From: Pseudoduganella aquatica
GTDB taxonomy: Bacteria; Pseudomonadota; Gammaproteobacteria; Burkholderiales; Burkholderiaceae_D
NCBI RefSeq assembly: GCF_009857595.1
Contig: NZ_WWCU01000003.1
Span: 285,674-349,673 of the forward strand
Reading direction: 5' to 3'
Length of the DNA: 64,000 nucleotides
Part shown: positions 26,455-37,577 of the stretch, in pieces
Layout: each line of letters starts with the position of its first letter
Position numbering within the stretch: the stretch's first letter is position 1
Translations under genes and position numbers: made by a program
The notes under the pieces: model-generated
What the model was told of the DNA's origin: nothing
Seen by the model: only the letters and a program-made list of their open reading frames with translations
Database searches by the model: none

Positions 26455-26799
26455 TTATTTCACGAGCCCCGACAGCCAACGGCGCCAGCCCGACGGGCGG
26501 CCCTGGCCGGCGCGCCGGGCGGCGATGTATTGCAGCGCCTTTTCACGCTCGCCGGCATCGCCGGGACCGGGCTCGAATTCCAGGCGCTGTGCGAAGTAGG
26601 CGCGCACGCCCTCGGCAATCAGCTCGTCGTCCACGGCAAGGCCGTTGGCGGCGTAATACTCGCGGATGCGCGCGCCCACTTCCTCGCGCCGCCGGGGCAG
26701 GTCGAGGTGCTCGTCCACCACCATCTGCTTGTGGCGCAGCTCGTCGATGATGGCCATCGCGCCGAGCTGCTCGGACAACGCTCCCGCCACGATCGCCAC
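26455..26799 (-). CDS. Small helical protein, second gene of the three-gene operon (possible DUF6384-like)
   Basis: 114 residues with a GTG start two nt after the stop of the upstream gene. Contains AIIDELRHKQMVVDEHLDLP, RREEVGARIREYYAANGLAV and DDELIAEGVRAYFAQRLEFE. This pattern recalls N-terminal regions annotated DUF6384, from memory and unverified. The basic C-terminal tail ends GWRRWLSGLVK. No membrane segment. Probably a partner of both neighbours. An in-frame ATG at residue 15 is an alternative start. Confidence 0.75.
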   Translation of the reverse strand: MAIVAGALSEQLGAMAIIDELRHKQMVVDEHLDLPRRREEVGARIREYYAANGLAVDDELIAEGVRAYFAQRLEFEPGPGDAGEREKALQYIAARRAGQGRPSGWRRWLSGLVK

Positions 26800-26801
26800 C
26801 C

Positions 26802-27941
26802 TTACGCGGCGCCTTTGTTCAGCAGGGCGATGAAGCGCTGCTTGCTGTCCTCGGTGGCCGCTTCGATTTCCTTCGAGGTGCGGGTCGATTCTTCGCGCAG
26901 CTCCTGGATCAGCTTCAGGCTGCTGCCCTGGAATTCGACGATGGCGGTGGCCAGCGCACCCACCGAGCTGGCTTTCAGCGTGGAGCCGTAGCCGGCGCGC
27001 AGGCCGGCTTCCAGCTGCTGGCCGCCGGCCTTGGCCAGCGTCTCCAGGCCCTGGTTGATGCCGTCGGTCATGGCGTCCATGGTGGCGGTGGTTTCGGCCA
27101 GGCCGGCCATGGAGGTGAACGACGCGGCCAGGCCGGTGAACACCACTTCATTGGTGGCGAAGAAGGTCACGGCGCGCTGGTAGATGCGCTCCTTGATGGT
27201 GTGGGTCTGCTGCAGGCGGGCGAACACCAGTTCGGCCGTGTTGTACGAGGTCTTCAGGTCGTCGGCGATGTCCTTCACGATCTGGTAGGACTTGTCCTCG
27301 TCCTGCACGGCGCGCAGCGCTTCGTCGCGCACCAGTTCCAGGCGGGCGCGCTCGACGGCGTCGGCCACGTTCTCGGTGGCCTTGTTGGCCACGTCCAGCG
27401 CCAGCTTGCGCTCTTCCAGCGCCTTGGTGGCCACTTCCAGCACCTGCTGCGCTTCCACTTCGGACGCTTTCAGCGCCATGCGGAAGTCGCGGTAGGCTTC
27501 CAGGATGGCGCTCTCGCGCTGGATCTGTTCGTTGGCCGACTTGGCCACGTCCAGATAGGTGGCGCGGATGTCGTTGAAGCGGTCCGGAATCGAGCCGCGC
27601 CGCATTTTCATCCAGCCCATCTGGATGCGTTCCTGGAAGTCCAGCTTGCCGTCCGCCATCCAGCCGGCCATCTTCTCGGCGTCCTCGCGGATGGAGTTGA
27701 AGCCGGTGGTGATGTCGGCGTAGCGGGTGGAGATGTCCATGCCCTGGATCTGCTCGCGCACGGCGGCATTGAAGGTGGACGAGTACTGCAGCGTGGTGGC
27801 GATGGACGTGATTTTCACCGCGTCATATTTCGACACTTTTTCCAGCAGCGGAATGACGGGCGCATCCTCGCGGTTGCCCAGGTTGACGCCTATGGTGCGC
27901 AGCGCATTGACGGCGCGGTCGAGGTAGCTGATTTGGTTCAT
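26802..27941 (-). CDS. Helical protein of unknown function, first gene of the three-gene operon
   Basis: 379 residues, almost all predicted helix: MNQISYLDRAVNALRTIGVN at the start, a central coiled coil (about 150-240, VLEVATKALEERKLALDVAN), then a less charged segment FFATNEVVFTGLAASFTSMA near 265-285 followed by Thr/Ala-rich amphipathic helices and a charged end. No signal peptide. The layout of coiled coil, small-residue amphipathic helices and charged C-terminus recalls TelA/KlaA toxic-anion-resistance proteins, but I see no diagnostic motif, so this is only a lead. First gene of the unit with 2- and 1-nt gaps to the following genes. Confidence 0.8.
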   Translation of the reverse strand: MNQISYLDRAVNALRTIGVNLGNREDAPVIPLLEKVSKYDAVKITSIATTLQYSSTFNAAVREQIQGMDISTRYADITTGFNSIREDAEKMAGWMADGKLDFQERIQMGWMKMRRGSIPDRFNDIRATYLDVAKSANEQIQRESAILEAYRDFRMALKASEVEAQQVLEVATKALEERKLALDVANKATENVADAVERARLELVRDEALRAVQDEDKSYQIVKDIADDLKTSYNTAELVFARLQQTHTIKERIYQRAVTFFATNEVVFTGLAASFTSMAGLAETTATMDAMTDGINQGLETLAKAGGQQLEAGLRAGYGSTLKASSVGALATAIVEFQGSSLKLIQELREESTRTSKEIEAATEDSKQRFIALLNKGAA

Positions 27942-28022
27942 TCGAGACTCGCAAGTGATGGGTTTGCTATAAAGAAAGTAGCCTGCTACGCATCTTATAA
28001 CAAAAACATCCTTGCGAAAATC

Positions 28023-28139
28023 TCAGCCCGCGGGAATGGCATTCCTGGGCGGCGGCGGAGGAGGAAGCCGGGGCGGGGCCGGCGTCCTGGCCGCCAGCCG
28101 CTGGCGCGACTTGCGCGCCGTTTCGCATAGCAGGCACAT
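28023..28139 (-). CDS. Possible small CxxC, Pro-rich protein behind the GST gene
   Basis: 38 codons: MCLLCETARKSRQRLAART then a run of six prolines and RNAIPAG. The ATG is 4 nt past the GST stop and has GGAGG nine nt upstream, itself inside the GST coding end, so it would be made by coupling. Cys2 and Cys5 form CxxC. No other support beyond the site and spacing; length and proline run could be chance in GC-rich DNA. Confidence 0.4.
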   Translation of the reverse strand: MCLLCETARKSRQRLAARTPAPPRLPPPPPPRNAIPAG

Positions 28140-28143
28140 GGCG

Positions 28144-28758
28144 TCAGGCCTCCGCGGTTTGCCGCCACGCGGGCAGCTGCTGCATGCGGCCGAACCAGGC
28201 CGTCAGATTGGCGTAGCCGTCCAGCGGCAGCGCGGCACGCTCGGTGTACATGAGCGGCGCGGCCAGCGCCAGGTCGGCCAGGGTCAGGCTGTCGCCCACC
28301 ACCCACTGGCGGCCCGCCAGGTGCTTGTCCAGCACGGTGGCGTAGTCGGCCAGGTCGCTCTCGCCGCGCTCTTCCTCGCGCGCATCCGGTCCCTGGCCGG
28401 TGACGATGCCCTTCCACACCCGCTCCCAGGTCAGCACGCCGATGGCGGGCGCGAAATGCTGGCAGGCCCAGAACAGCCAGCGGTTGATGTCGGCGCGCAC
28501 GCGCATGTCCTGCGGGTAGACGGTCTGGCCCGGCGTCTTGTCGGCCAGGTATTGCATGATGGCGCAGGACTCCCACAGCACGAAGCCGTCGTCCTCCAGT
28601 ACCGGGATCTTGCTGTTGGGATTGAGTTCGCCCAGGCGGCGGCGGTCTTCCGCGCTCATCAGGTTCACTTCGACGAATTCCACATCCGCGTTCAGATGGG
28701 CTGCCACCATGGCGACGCGGCGGGCGTTGGACGAGATCGGGTGGTGGTAAATGCGCAT
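28144..28758 (-). CDS. Glutathione S-transferase family protein
   Basis: 204-residue cytosolic enzyme. N-terminal thioredoxin-like domain: RIYHHPISSNARRVAMVAAH (catalytic Ser/Asn near residues 8-10), cis-Pro motif KIPVLEDDGFVLWESCAIMQ with the glutathione-binding Glu-Ser. C-terminal helical domain with GDSLTLADLALAAPLM. GGAGA upstream of ATG. The palindrome GACAG-N3-CTGTC lies 50 nt upstream and the WYL regulator is the next gene upstream on the same strand, suggesting control by it. Physiological substrate unknown. Confidence 0.92.
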   Translation of the reverse strand: MRIYHHPISSNARRVAMVAAHLNADVEFVEVNLMSAEDRRRLGELNPNSKIPVLEDDGFVLWESCAIMQYLADKTPGQTVYPQDMRVRADINRWLFWACQHFAPAIGVLTWERVWKGIVTGQGPDAREEERGESDLADYATVLDKHLAGRQWVVGDSLTLADLALAAPLMYTERAALPLDGYANLTAWFGRMQQLPAWRQTAEA

Positions 28759-28808
28759 TGCTGTCTCCGTAAGTGATGTGCGATAAAGCTATCTTAGGAG
28801 ACGGCTGC

Positions 28809-28821
28809 GACAGTTTCTGTC
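28809..28821. promoter_or_regulatory. Palindromic operator candidate GACAG-TTT-CTGTC
   Basis: Perfect 5-bp arms with a 3-nt centre, about 50 nt upstream of the GST ATG, in the gap between the GST gene and the WYL regulator. Palindromes of this class are seen near genes of YafY/WYL regulators; binding by the neighbour is inference. Confidence 0.45.
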
Positions 28822-28856
28822 AGTAGCCTTTGATAAGTTTGTTAAATTTCCTTGTT

Positions 28857-28884
28857 AAAAAAATGCCCGCCGGTAAGGGCGGGC
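28857..28884 (-). terminator. Rho-independent terminator of the WYL regulator gene
   Basis: On the minus strand GCCCGCC, a 6-nt loop, GGCGGGC and then ATTTTTTT. Perfect 7-bp GC stem with a seven-T tail, about 90 nt after the WYL stop codon. Confidence 0.85.
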
Positions 28885-28972
28885 GAAGTCCAAAACTAGG
28901 GATGTCCTGAAAGAGACAGTTCCACTATATTCCCCCGCGCCGCCCGCCTCTGTGCGTTGTTTAACGTAGTGC

Positions 28973-29662
28973 CTAGCTCTCCTCGCTGATGCCGTTTTCC
29001 GCGCGCCAGGTCTTGAGCAGCGCATGCCGCGCCGTGGGATAGCGCTCGGCGATGGTCTCGGCGGACCGGATGCGGTCCATGCGGAAATGGCGCAGCGCGC
29101 CGCGCATTTCGCAGAAGGCGGCCAGCAGGCGCTTGCCCTCGAAATAGGCCAGCGCGAACGGCCACACCACGCGCTCGGAGGCGCGGCCCTGCTCGTCGCT
29201 GTAGCAGATGCGCAGCTTGTGCTGGCGCCGTATGGCCCGGCGCGCCGGCGGGATATGCGGGTCGTCGTGATCGTTGAAACCTATCGGCACCCACAGGCTG
29301 GTCTCGGCCATGTCGTCGCGCAAGTCTTTGGGGGTGGCGGTGGCGATCTTGGCCAGCGCGCTGGCGGCGGCCTTCGCCAGCTCGGCGTCGCCCTGGCGCT
29401 TGACCCAGCGCGCGCCCAGCACCAGCGCTTCCAGCTCGTCGGCGCCGAACATCAGCGGCGGCAGGAAGAAGCCGGCCCGCAGCAGGTAGCCCACGCCGGC
29501 CTCGCCTTCCAGCGGCGCGCCCAGCTCGGCCAGGGTCTGCATGTCGCGGTAGATGGTGCGCTCGGACACGCCCAGCTGCTCGGCCAGCGCGGCCGCCGTG
29601 ACGGGGCGGCGGCTGCCGCGCATGGCGTCCATCAGCTGGAATAATCGTCCGGTACGGCTCAT
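28973..29662 (-). CDS. YafY-type HTH/WYL transcriptional regulator
   Basis: 229 residues. N-terminal winged helix (AALAEQLGVSERTIYRDMQT, residues 25-45) and a C-terminal WYL sensor region (RRQHKLRICYSDEQGRASER, then WPFALAYFEGKRLLAAFCEM). The signature Trp-Tyr-Leu is represented as LAAF, common in this branch. WYL domains bind nucleic acid or nucleotide ligands in known cases. The gene has its own terminator and follows that of secF; probable target is the adjacent GST gene. Confidence 0.9.
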   Translation of the reverse strand: MSRTGRLFQLMDAMRGSRRPVTAAALAEQLGVSERTIYRDMQTLAELGAPLEGEAGVGYLLRAGFFLPPLMFGADELEALVLGARWVKRQGDAELAKAAASALAKIATATPKDLRDDMAETSLWVPIGFNDHDDPHIPPARRAIRRQHKLRICYSDEQGRASERVVWPFALAYFEGKRLLAAFCEMRGALRHFRMDRIRSAETIAERYPTARHALLKTWRAENGISEES

Positions 29663-29678
29663 GTGCTTCCTCGTGTAT

Positions 29679-29712
29679 AAAAAATGCCGCCAGGCTTGCG
29701 CGTGGCGGCATT
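29679..29712 (-). terminator. Rho-independent terminator after secF
   Basis: On the minus strand AATGCCGCCA, a 10-nt loop, TGGCGGCATT and then a T run (29679-29684 as A on plus). Ends the queA-tgt-yajC-secD-secF transcript 17 nt past secF. Confidence 0.85.
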
Positions 29713-29728
29713 CTCGGGGACCGGTGGC

Positions 29729-30760
29729 TTACACCACGGCGCCGTCGGTTTCGTCTTTCTCTTTGACCGGCTTGATCAGGTCTTCGCGCTTCACGCCCAG
29801 CCACATGGCCACGGCCGCAGCCACGAACACGGACGAGTAAATGCCGAAGCAGATACCGATGGTCAGCGCCACCGCGAAGTAGTGCAGCGTCGGGCCGCCG
29901 AACAGCAGCATGGACAGCACCATCATCTGCGTGCAGCCGTGGGTGATGATGGTACGCGAGATGGTGGAGGTGATCGCGTTGTCGATCACTTCATGCACCG
30001 AGGCCTTGCGCTGCTTGCGGAAGTTTTCGCGGATACGGTCGAAAATAACCACCGACTCGTTGACCGAGTAGCCCAGCACCGCCAGCACCGCCGCCAGCAC
30101 CGTCAGCGAGAATTCCCAGCCGAAGTAGGCGAAGAAGCCCAGGATGATGACCACGTCGTGCAAGTTCGCGATAATCGCCGCCACCGCGTACTTCCACTCG
30201 AAGCGCACGGCCAGGTAGATCATCACGCCGATGATCACCATCACCAGCGCGTTCAGGCCGTTCTGGGCCAGCTCGTCGCCCACCTGCGGGCCGACGAACT
30301 CCACCTTGTTCAGCTGCACGGTCTCGGCGCCGGCCGCGTCCACGCAGGCGTTCTTGGCGATCTGCTCGCCCTTGGCGGAGACCAGCTCCATGCGCTTGAC
30401 GCTGCCGCCGTCGGCCTTGCACAGCGCGTCGAACACTTTCTGCGAGGCGTTGGCCGAGTCCTTGCCCGCCGCCGCGTGGGCGATAGGCAGTTTCAGCATC
30501 ACGTCGCGCGCGGTGCCGAAGCTGGTCACTTCAGGATGCTCGTAGCCCAGGCCCTGCACGGTGGCGCGCACGCCTTCCAGATTGGCCGCGTGCGGGTATT
30601 TCACCTCCATCACGGTGCCGCCCTTGAACTCGATCGACAGGTTCAGGCCCTTGTGCAGCAGGAAGAAGACAGCCGCCACGAAGGTCAGCGCCGACACCAC
30701 GTTGAAGATCAACGCGTGGCGCATGAACGGGATGTCTTTTCTAATGCGGAAAAATTCCAT
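29729..30760 (-). CDS. secF: Protein translocase subunit SecF
   Basis: Inner-membrane SecDF component that uses proton motive force to assist export through SecYEG. 343 residues, six membrane segments expected. Begins with FRIRKDIPFMRHALIFNVVS; the membrane half carries FGWEFSLTVLAAVLAVLGYS and the D/R motif VIFDRIRENFRKQ, then TSISRTI-like ITSTISRTIITHG. Follows secD by 21 nt in the conserved order yajC-secD-secF. Confidence 0.97.
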   Translation of the reverse strand: MEFFRIRKDIPFMRHALIFNVVSALTFVAAVFFLLHKGLNLSIEFKGGTVMEVKYPHAANLEGVRATVQGLGYEHPEVTSFGTARDVMLKLPIAHAAAGKDSANASQKVFDALCKADGGSVKRMELVSAKGEQIAKNACVDAAGAETVQLNKVEFVGPQVGDELAQNGLNALVMVIIGVMIYLAVRFEWKYAVAAIIANLHDVVIILGFFAYFGWEFSLTVLAAVLAVLGYSVNESVVIFDRIRENFRKQRKASVHEVIDNAITSTISRTIITHGCTQMMVLSMLLFGGPTLHYFAVALTIGICFGIYSSVFVAAAVAMWLGVKREDLIKPVKEKDETDGAVV

Positions 30761-30781
30761 GTTGTTCTACCTTCTGTACGG

Positions 30782-32650
30782 TTATTTCGACTGGCCTGGA
30801 ACCCAGACCGTGCCGATGGCGATGGACTGCAGCTTTTTCTTGCGGCCGTACCACAGGTTAACGACGCCGCGCGACACGAAGACGGCGGAGAACATCGAGG
30901 TCAGAATGCCCAGGCAGTGCACCACGGCGAAGCCGCGCACGGCGCCCGAACCGAACACCAGCAGCGCCAGGCCGACGATCAGCGTGGTGACGTTGGAGTC
31001 CAGGATGGTGGCGAAGGCGCGGTCGAAGCCGGCCGCAATGGCCGCCTGCGGCGAGTTGCCGGCGCGCAGTTCCTCGCGGATGCGCTCGTTGATCAGCACG
31101 TTGGCGTCAATCGCCATACCCAGCGCCAGCGCGATAGCGGCGATGCCCGGCAGGGTCAGCGTGGCCTGCATGGTCGACAGCAGCGCGATCAGCAGCAGCA
31201 GGTTGACGCCCAGCGCCAGCACGCTGAAGAAGCCGAACATCATGTAGTAGATGATCATGAACACGGCGATGGCGGCAAAGCCGTACACCATGGACAGCTG
31301 GCCCTTCTTGATGTTCTCGGCGCCCAGCGCGGGACCGACGGTGCGTTCCTCGATCACGGTCATCGGGGCGTACAGCGCGCCGGAGCGCAGCAGCAGCGCC
31401 AGCTCGGCCGAGTTCTCGGCGTTGCCCATGCCGGTGATGTTGAAGCTGCTACCCAGTTCGCTCTGGATGGTGGCGACCGACAGCACTTCCGGCTTGCCCT
31501 TCTGTTCGTACAGCACGATGGCCATTTTCTTGCCCACGCGTTCGCGGGTGGCTTCGCGCATCTTGCGGCCGCCGTCGCCGTTCAGGTCGATCGACACGGC
31601 AGGCTGCTGGTTCTGGTCGAAGCTGGCGGTGGCGCGCGAGATGTAGTCGCCGGTCAGCACGATGTCCTTCAGCAGCACCACAGGCACGCCTTTGCCGACG
31701 GTGAACAGCTCGGAGTTGAACGGCACGGCCGCCTGCAGCTCGGTGCCGGGGGTGACGGTTTCGTCGACCATGCGCACTTCCAGGGTGGCGGTGCGGCCGA
31801 TAATGGCCTTGGCGCGCGCCACGTCCTGCACGCCGGGCAGCTGGACCACGATGCGGTCCGGGCCTTGCTGCTGGATCACCGGCTCGGACACGCCCAGTTC
31901 ATTGACGCGCTTGGACAGCGTGGCGATGTTCTGGCGTACGCCGTTGTCCATGGCTTCCTTCAGCGCGGCCGGCTTCAGGCTCAGCGTGAGCAGCAGGTCG
32001 GCGCCGTCGGCGCTATCGGCCATGGTCAGGTCGGGCTGCTGGTCGGCGATGACGGTGCGGGCGGCGCTGCGGGTGGCGGCGTCGCGGAACTTCACCTCGA
32101 CGGTGTTGCCCTTGCGCTCGATGCCGGCGTGGCGCACGCTCTTGTCGCGCAGCTGGCTGCGCACGGCGGTCTGGATGCCCTGCACGCGCTTGTCCAGCGC
32201 GGCCTGCACGTCCACCTGCATCAGGAAGTGCACGCCGCCGCGCAAGTCCAGGCCCAGGTACATCGGCAGCGCGCGGATGCTCTGCATCCAGCGCGGCGTG
32301 TTGGCCGTGAGGTTGTTGGTGACGATGTAGGCCGGGTCTTCCGCATCCGGATTGAGGGCGCGTTCCAGCGCCAGCTTGGCCTTGAATTGGGTGTCGGTGT
32401 CGGCAAAGCGCACGCGCACCGAGCTGTGGGTGCCGGTGCCGTCCAGGGTCACGGCCTCATGGGCCAGTTTCTCCTGCTTGAGCAGGCTGTCCACGCGGCC
32501 GCTCAGCTCGCTGCTGACCTTGACGGTGGACTTGCCGCTGGTGACCTGCAGCGCCGGCGACTCGCCGAAATAGTTGGGCGCCGTATACAGTGCGCCCAGC
32601 AGCACGCTAATGGCGATGACGATGTACTTCCAGACAGGATAGCGATTCAT
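30782..32650 (-). CDS. secD: Protein translocase subunit SecD
   Basis: Partner of SecF. 622 residues: first membrane segment near 7-25, a large periplasmic region with P1 head, then five more membrane segments. Seen: YLGLDLRGGVHFLMQVDVQA (family D1 motif) near 125-145, LPGVQDVARAKAIIGRTATL near 275-295, and the proton-path membrane helix GIAAIALALGMAIDANVLIN. Usual length for beta-proteobacterial SecD. Confidence 0.97.
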   Translation of the reverse strand: MNRYPVWKYIVIAISVLLGALYTAPNYFGESPALQVTSGKSTVKVSSELSGRVDSLLKQEKLAHEAVTLDGTGTHSSVRVRFADTDTQFKAKLALERALNPDAEDPAYIVTNNLTANTPRWMQSIRALPMYLGLDLRGGVHFLMQVDVQAALDKRVQGIQTAVRSQLRDKSVRHAGIERKGNTVEVKFRDAATRSAARTVIADQQPDLTMADSADGADLLLTLSLKPAALKEAMDNGVRQNIATLSKRVNELGVSEPVIQQQGPDRIVVQLPGVQDVARAKAIIGRTATLEVRMVDETVTPGTELQAAVPFNSELFTVGKGVPVVLLKDIVLTGDYISRATASFDQNQQPAVSIDLNGDGGRKMREATRERVGKKMAIVLYEQKGKPEVLSVATIQSELGSSFNITGMGNAENSAELALLLRSGALYAPMTVIEERTVGPALGAENIKKGQLSMVYGFAAIAVFMIIYYMMFGFFSVLALGVNLLLLIALLSTMQATLTLPGIAAIALALGMAIDANVLINERIREELRAGNSPQAAIAAGFDRAFATILDSNVTTLIVGLALLVFGSGAVRGFAVVHCLGILTSMFSAVFVSRGVVNLWYGRKKKLQSIAIGTVWVPGQSK

Positions 32651-32713
32651 ATATTCTGCGTTCCAGAGAGACTGAAACGGGCCGCGTATGCTGGATAGGC
32701 GGCCCGGTGTGGT

Positions 32714-33043
32714 TTACAGCGCTTTCAGCGTGCCCTTAGGCAGCAGCGTGGTGACCGATGGCTTTTGCACCACGATCTCGGTGCCGGCGGCCACTTCCAG
32801 GGTCACGTAGACATCGGTCACTTTGGAGACCTTGCCCAGGATGCCGCCGGCGGTGACGACTTCGTCGCCCTTGGCCAGCGCGTCCATCATCGCCTTCTGT
32901 TCCTTGGCGCGTTTTTGCTGAGGACGGATCATCAGGAAGTACATGACCACGAACATCAGGACCAGCGGCAGGAAGCTGGTGAGATTGCCACCCAGGCCGA
33001 GCATGTCGGTAGGGGCTTGAGCGTAGGCATTGGAAATGAACAC
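32714..33043 (-). CDS. yajC: Preprotein translocase subunit YajC
   Basis: 109-residue single-span inner-membrane protein that associates with SecDF and YidC. Membrane segment near 20-40 (LTSFLPLVLMFVVMYFLMIR), the diagnostic RPQQKRAKEQKAMMDALAKG and GDEVVTAGGILGKV. Located between tgt and secD as in most proteobacteria. Confidence 0.97.
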   Translation of the reverse strand: MFISNAYAQAPTDMLGLGGNLTSFLPLVLMFVVMYFLMIRPQQKRAKEQKAMMDALAKGDEVVTAGGILGKVSKVTDVYVTLEVAAGTEIVVQKPSVTTLLPKGTLKAL

Positions 33044-33170
33044 AGGGACTCCAGTAATATATTAGTTTGAAAAAATAGCGCTGTATTCTAGCACTGGCCG
33101 GTCCTGGCTAGACGTTTGGGCTATGTTGGGCCTATAAATGTTTTTACAAGTTTGCAGCTTCCGCGCCACG

Positions 33171-35359
<2,189 letters not shown>

Positions 35360-35425
35360 GACGCACTTCTGAAACTGTTGGGCAACCCTCTATTTTACGC
35401 TAGTAGCCCGCAAAGCATCTGAAAT

Positions 35426-37525
35426 ATGCCCGTACCGACGCAAAAACCTGTCAAAAAACCACCAGCTAACGTACGCAAAAGCGGCGGCAAGCTCACCGCC
35501 GCCAACGCCGAAGCCAAGCTCGCCAAACTGGGCCTGCGCACCGATATGGACCTGGTGCTGCACCTGCCCATGCGCTACGAGGACGAAACGCAGGTCTTCA
35601 CCATCGCCGACGCCTGCCTGCGCGGCGGGCAGACCTGGCAGGTGGAAGGCGTGGTCACGAAGAACGAAATCGGCTTCAAGCCGCGCCGCCAGCTGCTGGT
35701 GCACATCGCAGACGAAACGGGCGACATCCAGCTGCGCTTCATGAATTTCTACGGCAGCCAGGTCAAGCAGCTGGCCGAGGGCACGCGGATACGGGCGCGC
35801 GGCGAAGTGAAGCATGGCTTCTTCGGCGCCGAGATGGTGCACCCGGTTTATAAAGTCATCAACGAAGGCGCGCCGCTACCCGCCTCCCTCACGCCGGTCT
35901 ACCCGTCCGGCGAAGGCCTGCCGCAGTACATCCTGCGGCGCGCCATCACCGACGCCATGAAGCGCGTGGACTGGACCGACACCCTGCCTGCGGAGCTGGT
36001 GCGGCGCATGCACCTGAGCGACTTTGAACCCGCCGTGCGCCTGCTGCACTACCCCACGCCGGAAGTGGACGAGCACGCGCTGATGGACCGCTCGCATCCT
36101 GCCTGGACGCGGGTGAAGTTCGACGAACTGCTGGCGCAGCAGCTGTCCTTGAAGCGCGCGCAGCAGGCGCGCCGCTCCAAGGGCGCGGCCGCGCTAAAGA
36201 AAGTGGGCCAGCTGTCGAAAGCCTTCCAGGCCGCGCTGCCCTTCAAGCTGACCAATGCGCAGCAGCGTGTGCTGGACGAGATACGCGCCGACCTGCGCCA
36301 GCAGTACCCGATGCAGCGCCTGCTGCAGGGCGACGTGGGCGCGGGCAAGACCGTGGTGGCCGCGCTGGCGGCAGCGCAAGCCATCGACAGCGGCTACCAG
36401 GCCGCGCTGATGGCGCCCACCGAGATCCTGGCCGACCAGCACTTCCGCAAGATCGCCGCGTGGATGGAACCGCTGGGCGTGAAGGTGGTGTGGCTGACGG
36501 GCAGCCTGAAGAAAAAGGAAAAGACGCTGGCCACCGAACTGGTGGAATCCGGCGAGGCGCGGCTGGTAATCGGCACCCACGCGCTGATACAGGACACGGT
36601 GCGGTTCGAGAACCTGGGCCTGGTGATCGTGGACGAGCAGCACCGCTTCGGCGTGGGCCAGCGCCTCACGCTGCGCAACAAGGGCAACGAGGGCGCCATT
36701 CCGCACCAGCTGATGATGTCCGCCACACCCATCCCGCGCACGCTGGCGATGACTTATTACGCCGACCTGGAAGTGTCCGTGATCGACGAGCTGCCGCCGG
36801 GCCGCACGCCCATCGTCACGCGCGCCATCGACCAGAACCGGCGCGACGAGGTGGTGGCCCGCGTGCACGCGGCGGCGCAGGAGGGGCGGCAAGTGTACTG
36901 GGTCTGCCCGCTGATCGAGGAATCCGAAGCGCTGCAATTGCAGACCGCCACCGAGACCCACCAGCTGCTGGCCGAAGCGCTGCCGGACCTGAACGTGGGC
37001 CTGGTGCACGGCCGCCTCAAGCCCGCCGAGAAGCAGGCCATCATGGACGCCTTCAGCGCCAACGAGATGCAGGTGCTGGTGGCCACCACCGTGATCGAGG
37101 TGGGCGTGGACGTGCCGAACGCCTCGCTGATGGTGATCGAGCACGCCGAGCGCTTCGGCCTGTCGCAGCTGCACCAGCTGCGCGGGCGCGTGGGCCGGGG
37201 CTCGGCGGCCAGCGTGTGCCTGCTGCTGTATCAAAGCCCGCTGGGCCAGATCGCCAAGCAGCGCTTGATGACCATGCGCGAAACCACGGACGGCTTCGAG
37301 ATCGCACGGCGCGACCTGGAGATACGCGGTCCGGGCGAATTCCTGGGCTCACGCCAGAGCGGCCAGGCCATGCTGCGCTTCGCCGACCTGGAAACCGACG
37401 GCTGGCTGGTGGACCAGGCGCGCGACACCGCCCACGCCCTGCTGCACGACCCGGGCAGCGCGGAAATCGTGGAAACCCACCTGGAACGGTGGCTGGGCGG
37501 ACGGGAAGAATTCCTGAAAGTGTAA
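35426..37525 (+). CDS. recG: ATP-dependent DNA helicase RecG
   Basis: Branch-migrating helicase that regresses stalled forks and processes recombination junctions. 699 residues. N-terminal wedge/OB region (about 20-150), then helicase core: Walker A GDVGAGKT at 302-309, DEQH box in VDEQHRFGVGQR near 395-407, MSATPIPRTLAMTYYADLEV, and motif VI in QLRGRVGRGSAASVCLLLY. Ends in the conserved TRG region (RGPGEFLGSRQSG). The upstream ribosome-binding site is weak. Divergent from queA, a common betaproteobacterial arrangement. Confidence 0.97.
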   Translation: MPVPTQKPVKKPPANVRKSGGKLTAANAEAKLAKLGLRTDMDLVLHLPMRYEDETQVFTIADACLRGGQTWQVEGVVTKNEIGFKPRRQLLVHIADETGDIQLRFMNFYGSQVKQLAEGTRIRARGEVKHGFFGAEMVHPVYKVINEGAPLPASLTPVYPSGEGLPQYILRRAITDAMKRVDWTDTLPAELVRRMHLSDFEPAVRLLHYPTPEVDEHALMDRSHPAWTRVKFDELLAQQLSLKRAQQARRSKGAAALKKVGQLSKAFQAALPFKLTNAQQRVLDEIRADLRQQYPMQRLLQGDVGAGKTVVAALAAAQAIDSGYQAALMAPTEILADQHFRKIAAWMEPLGVKVVWLTGSLKKKEKTLATELVESGEARLVIGTHALIQDTVRFENLGLVIVDEQHRFGVGQRLTLRNKGNEGAIPHQLMMSATPIPRTLAMTYYADLEVSVIDELPPGRTPIVTRAIDQNRRDEVVARVHAAAQEGRQVYWVCPLIEESEALQLQTATETHQLLAEALPDLNVGLVHGRLKPAEKQAIMDAFSANEMQVLVATTVIEVGVDVPNASLMVIEHAERFGLSQLHQLRGRVGRGSAASVCLLLYQSPLGQIAKQRLMTMRETTDGFEIARRDLEIRGPGEFLGSRQSGQAMLRFADLETDGWLVDQARDTAHALLHDPGSAEIVETHLERWLGGREEFLKV

Positions 37526-37577
37526 AACTTGTAAAAAGTTGCAAGCGGGAACAGGCTGTGCGAAACTCGCCCACCTT

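Noticed and set aside
29684..32698. 1004-codon open frame on the plus strand
   Set aside because: Shadow of secF and secD; composition His, Gln and Val rich, no recognised domain.
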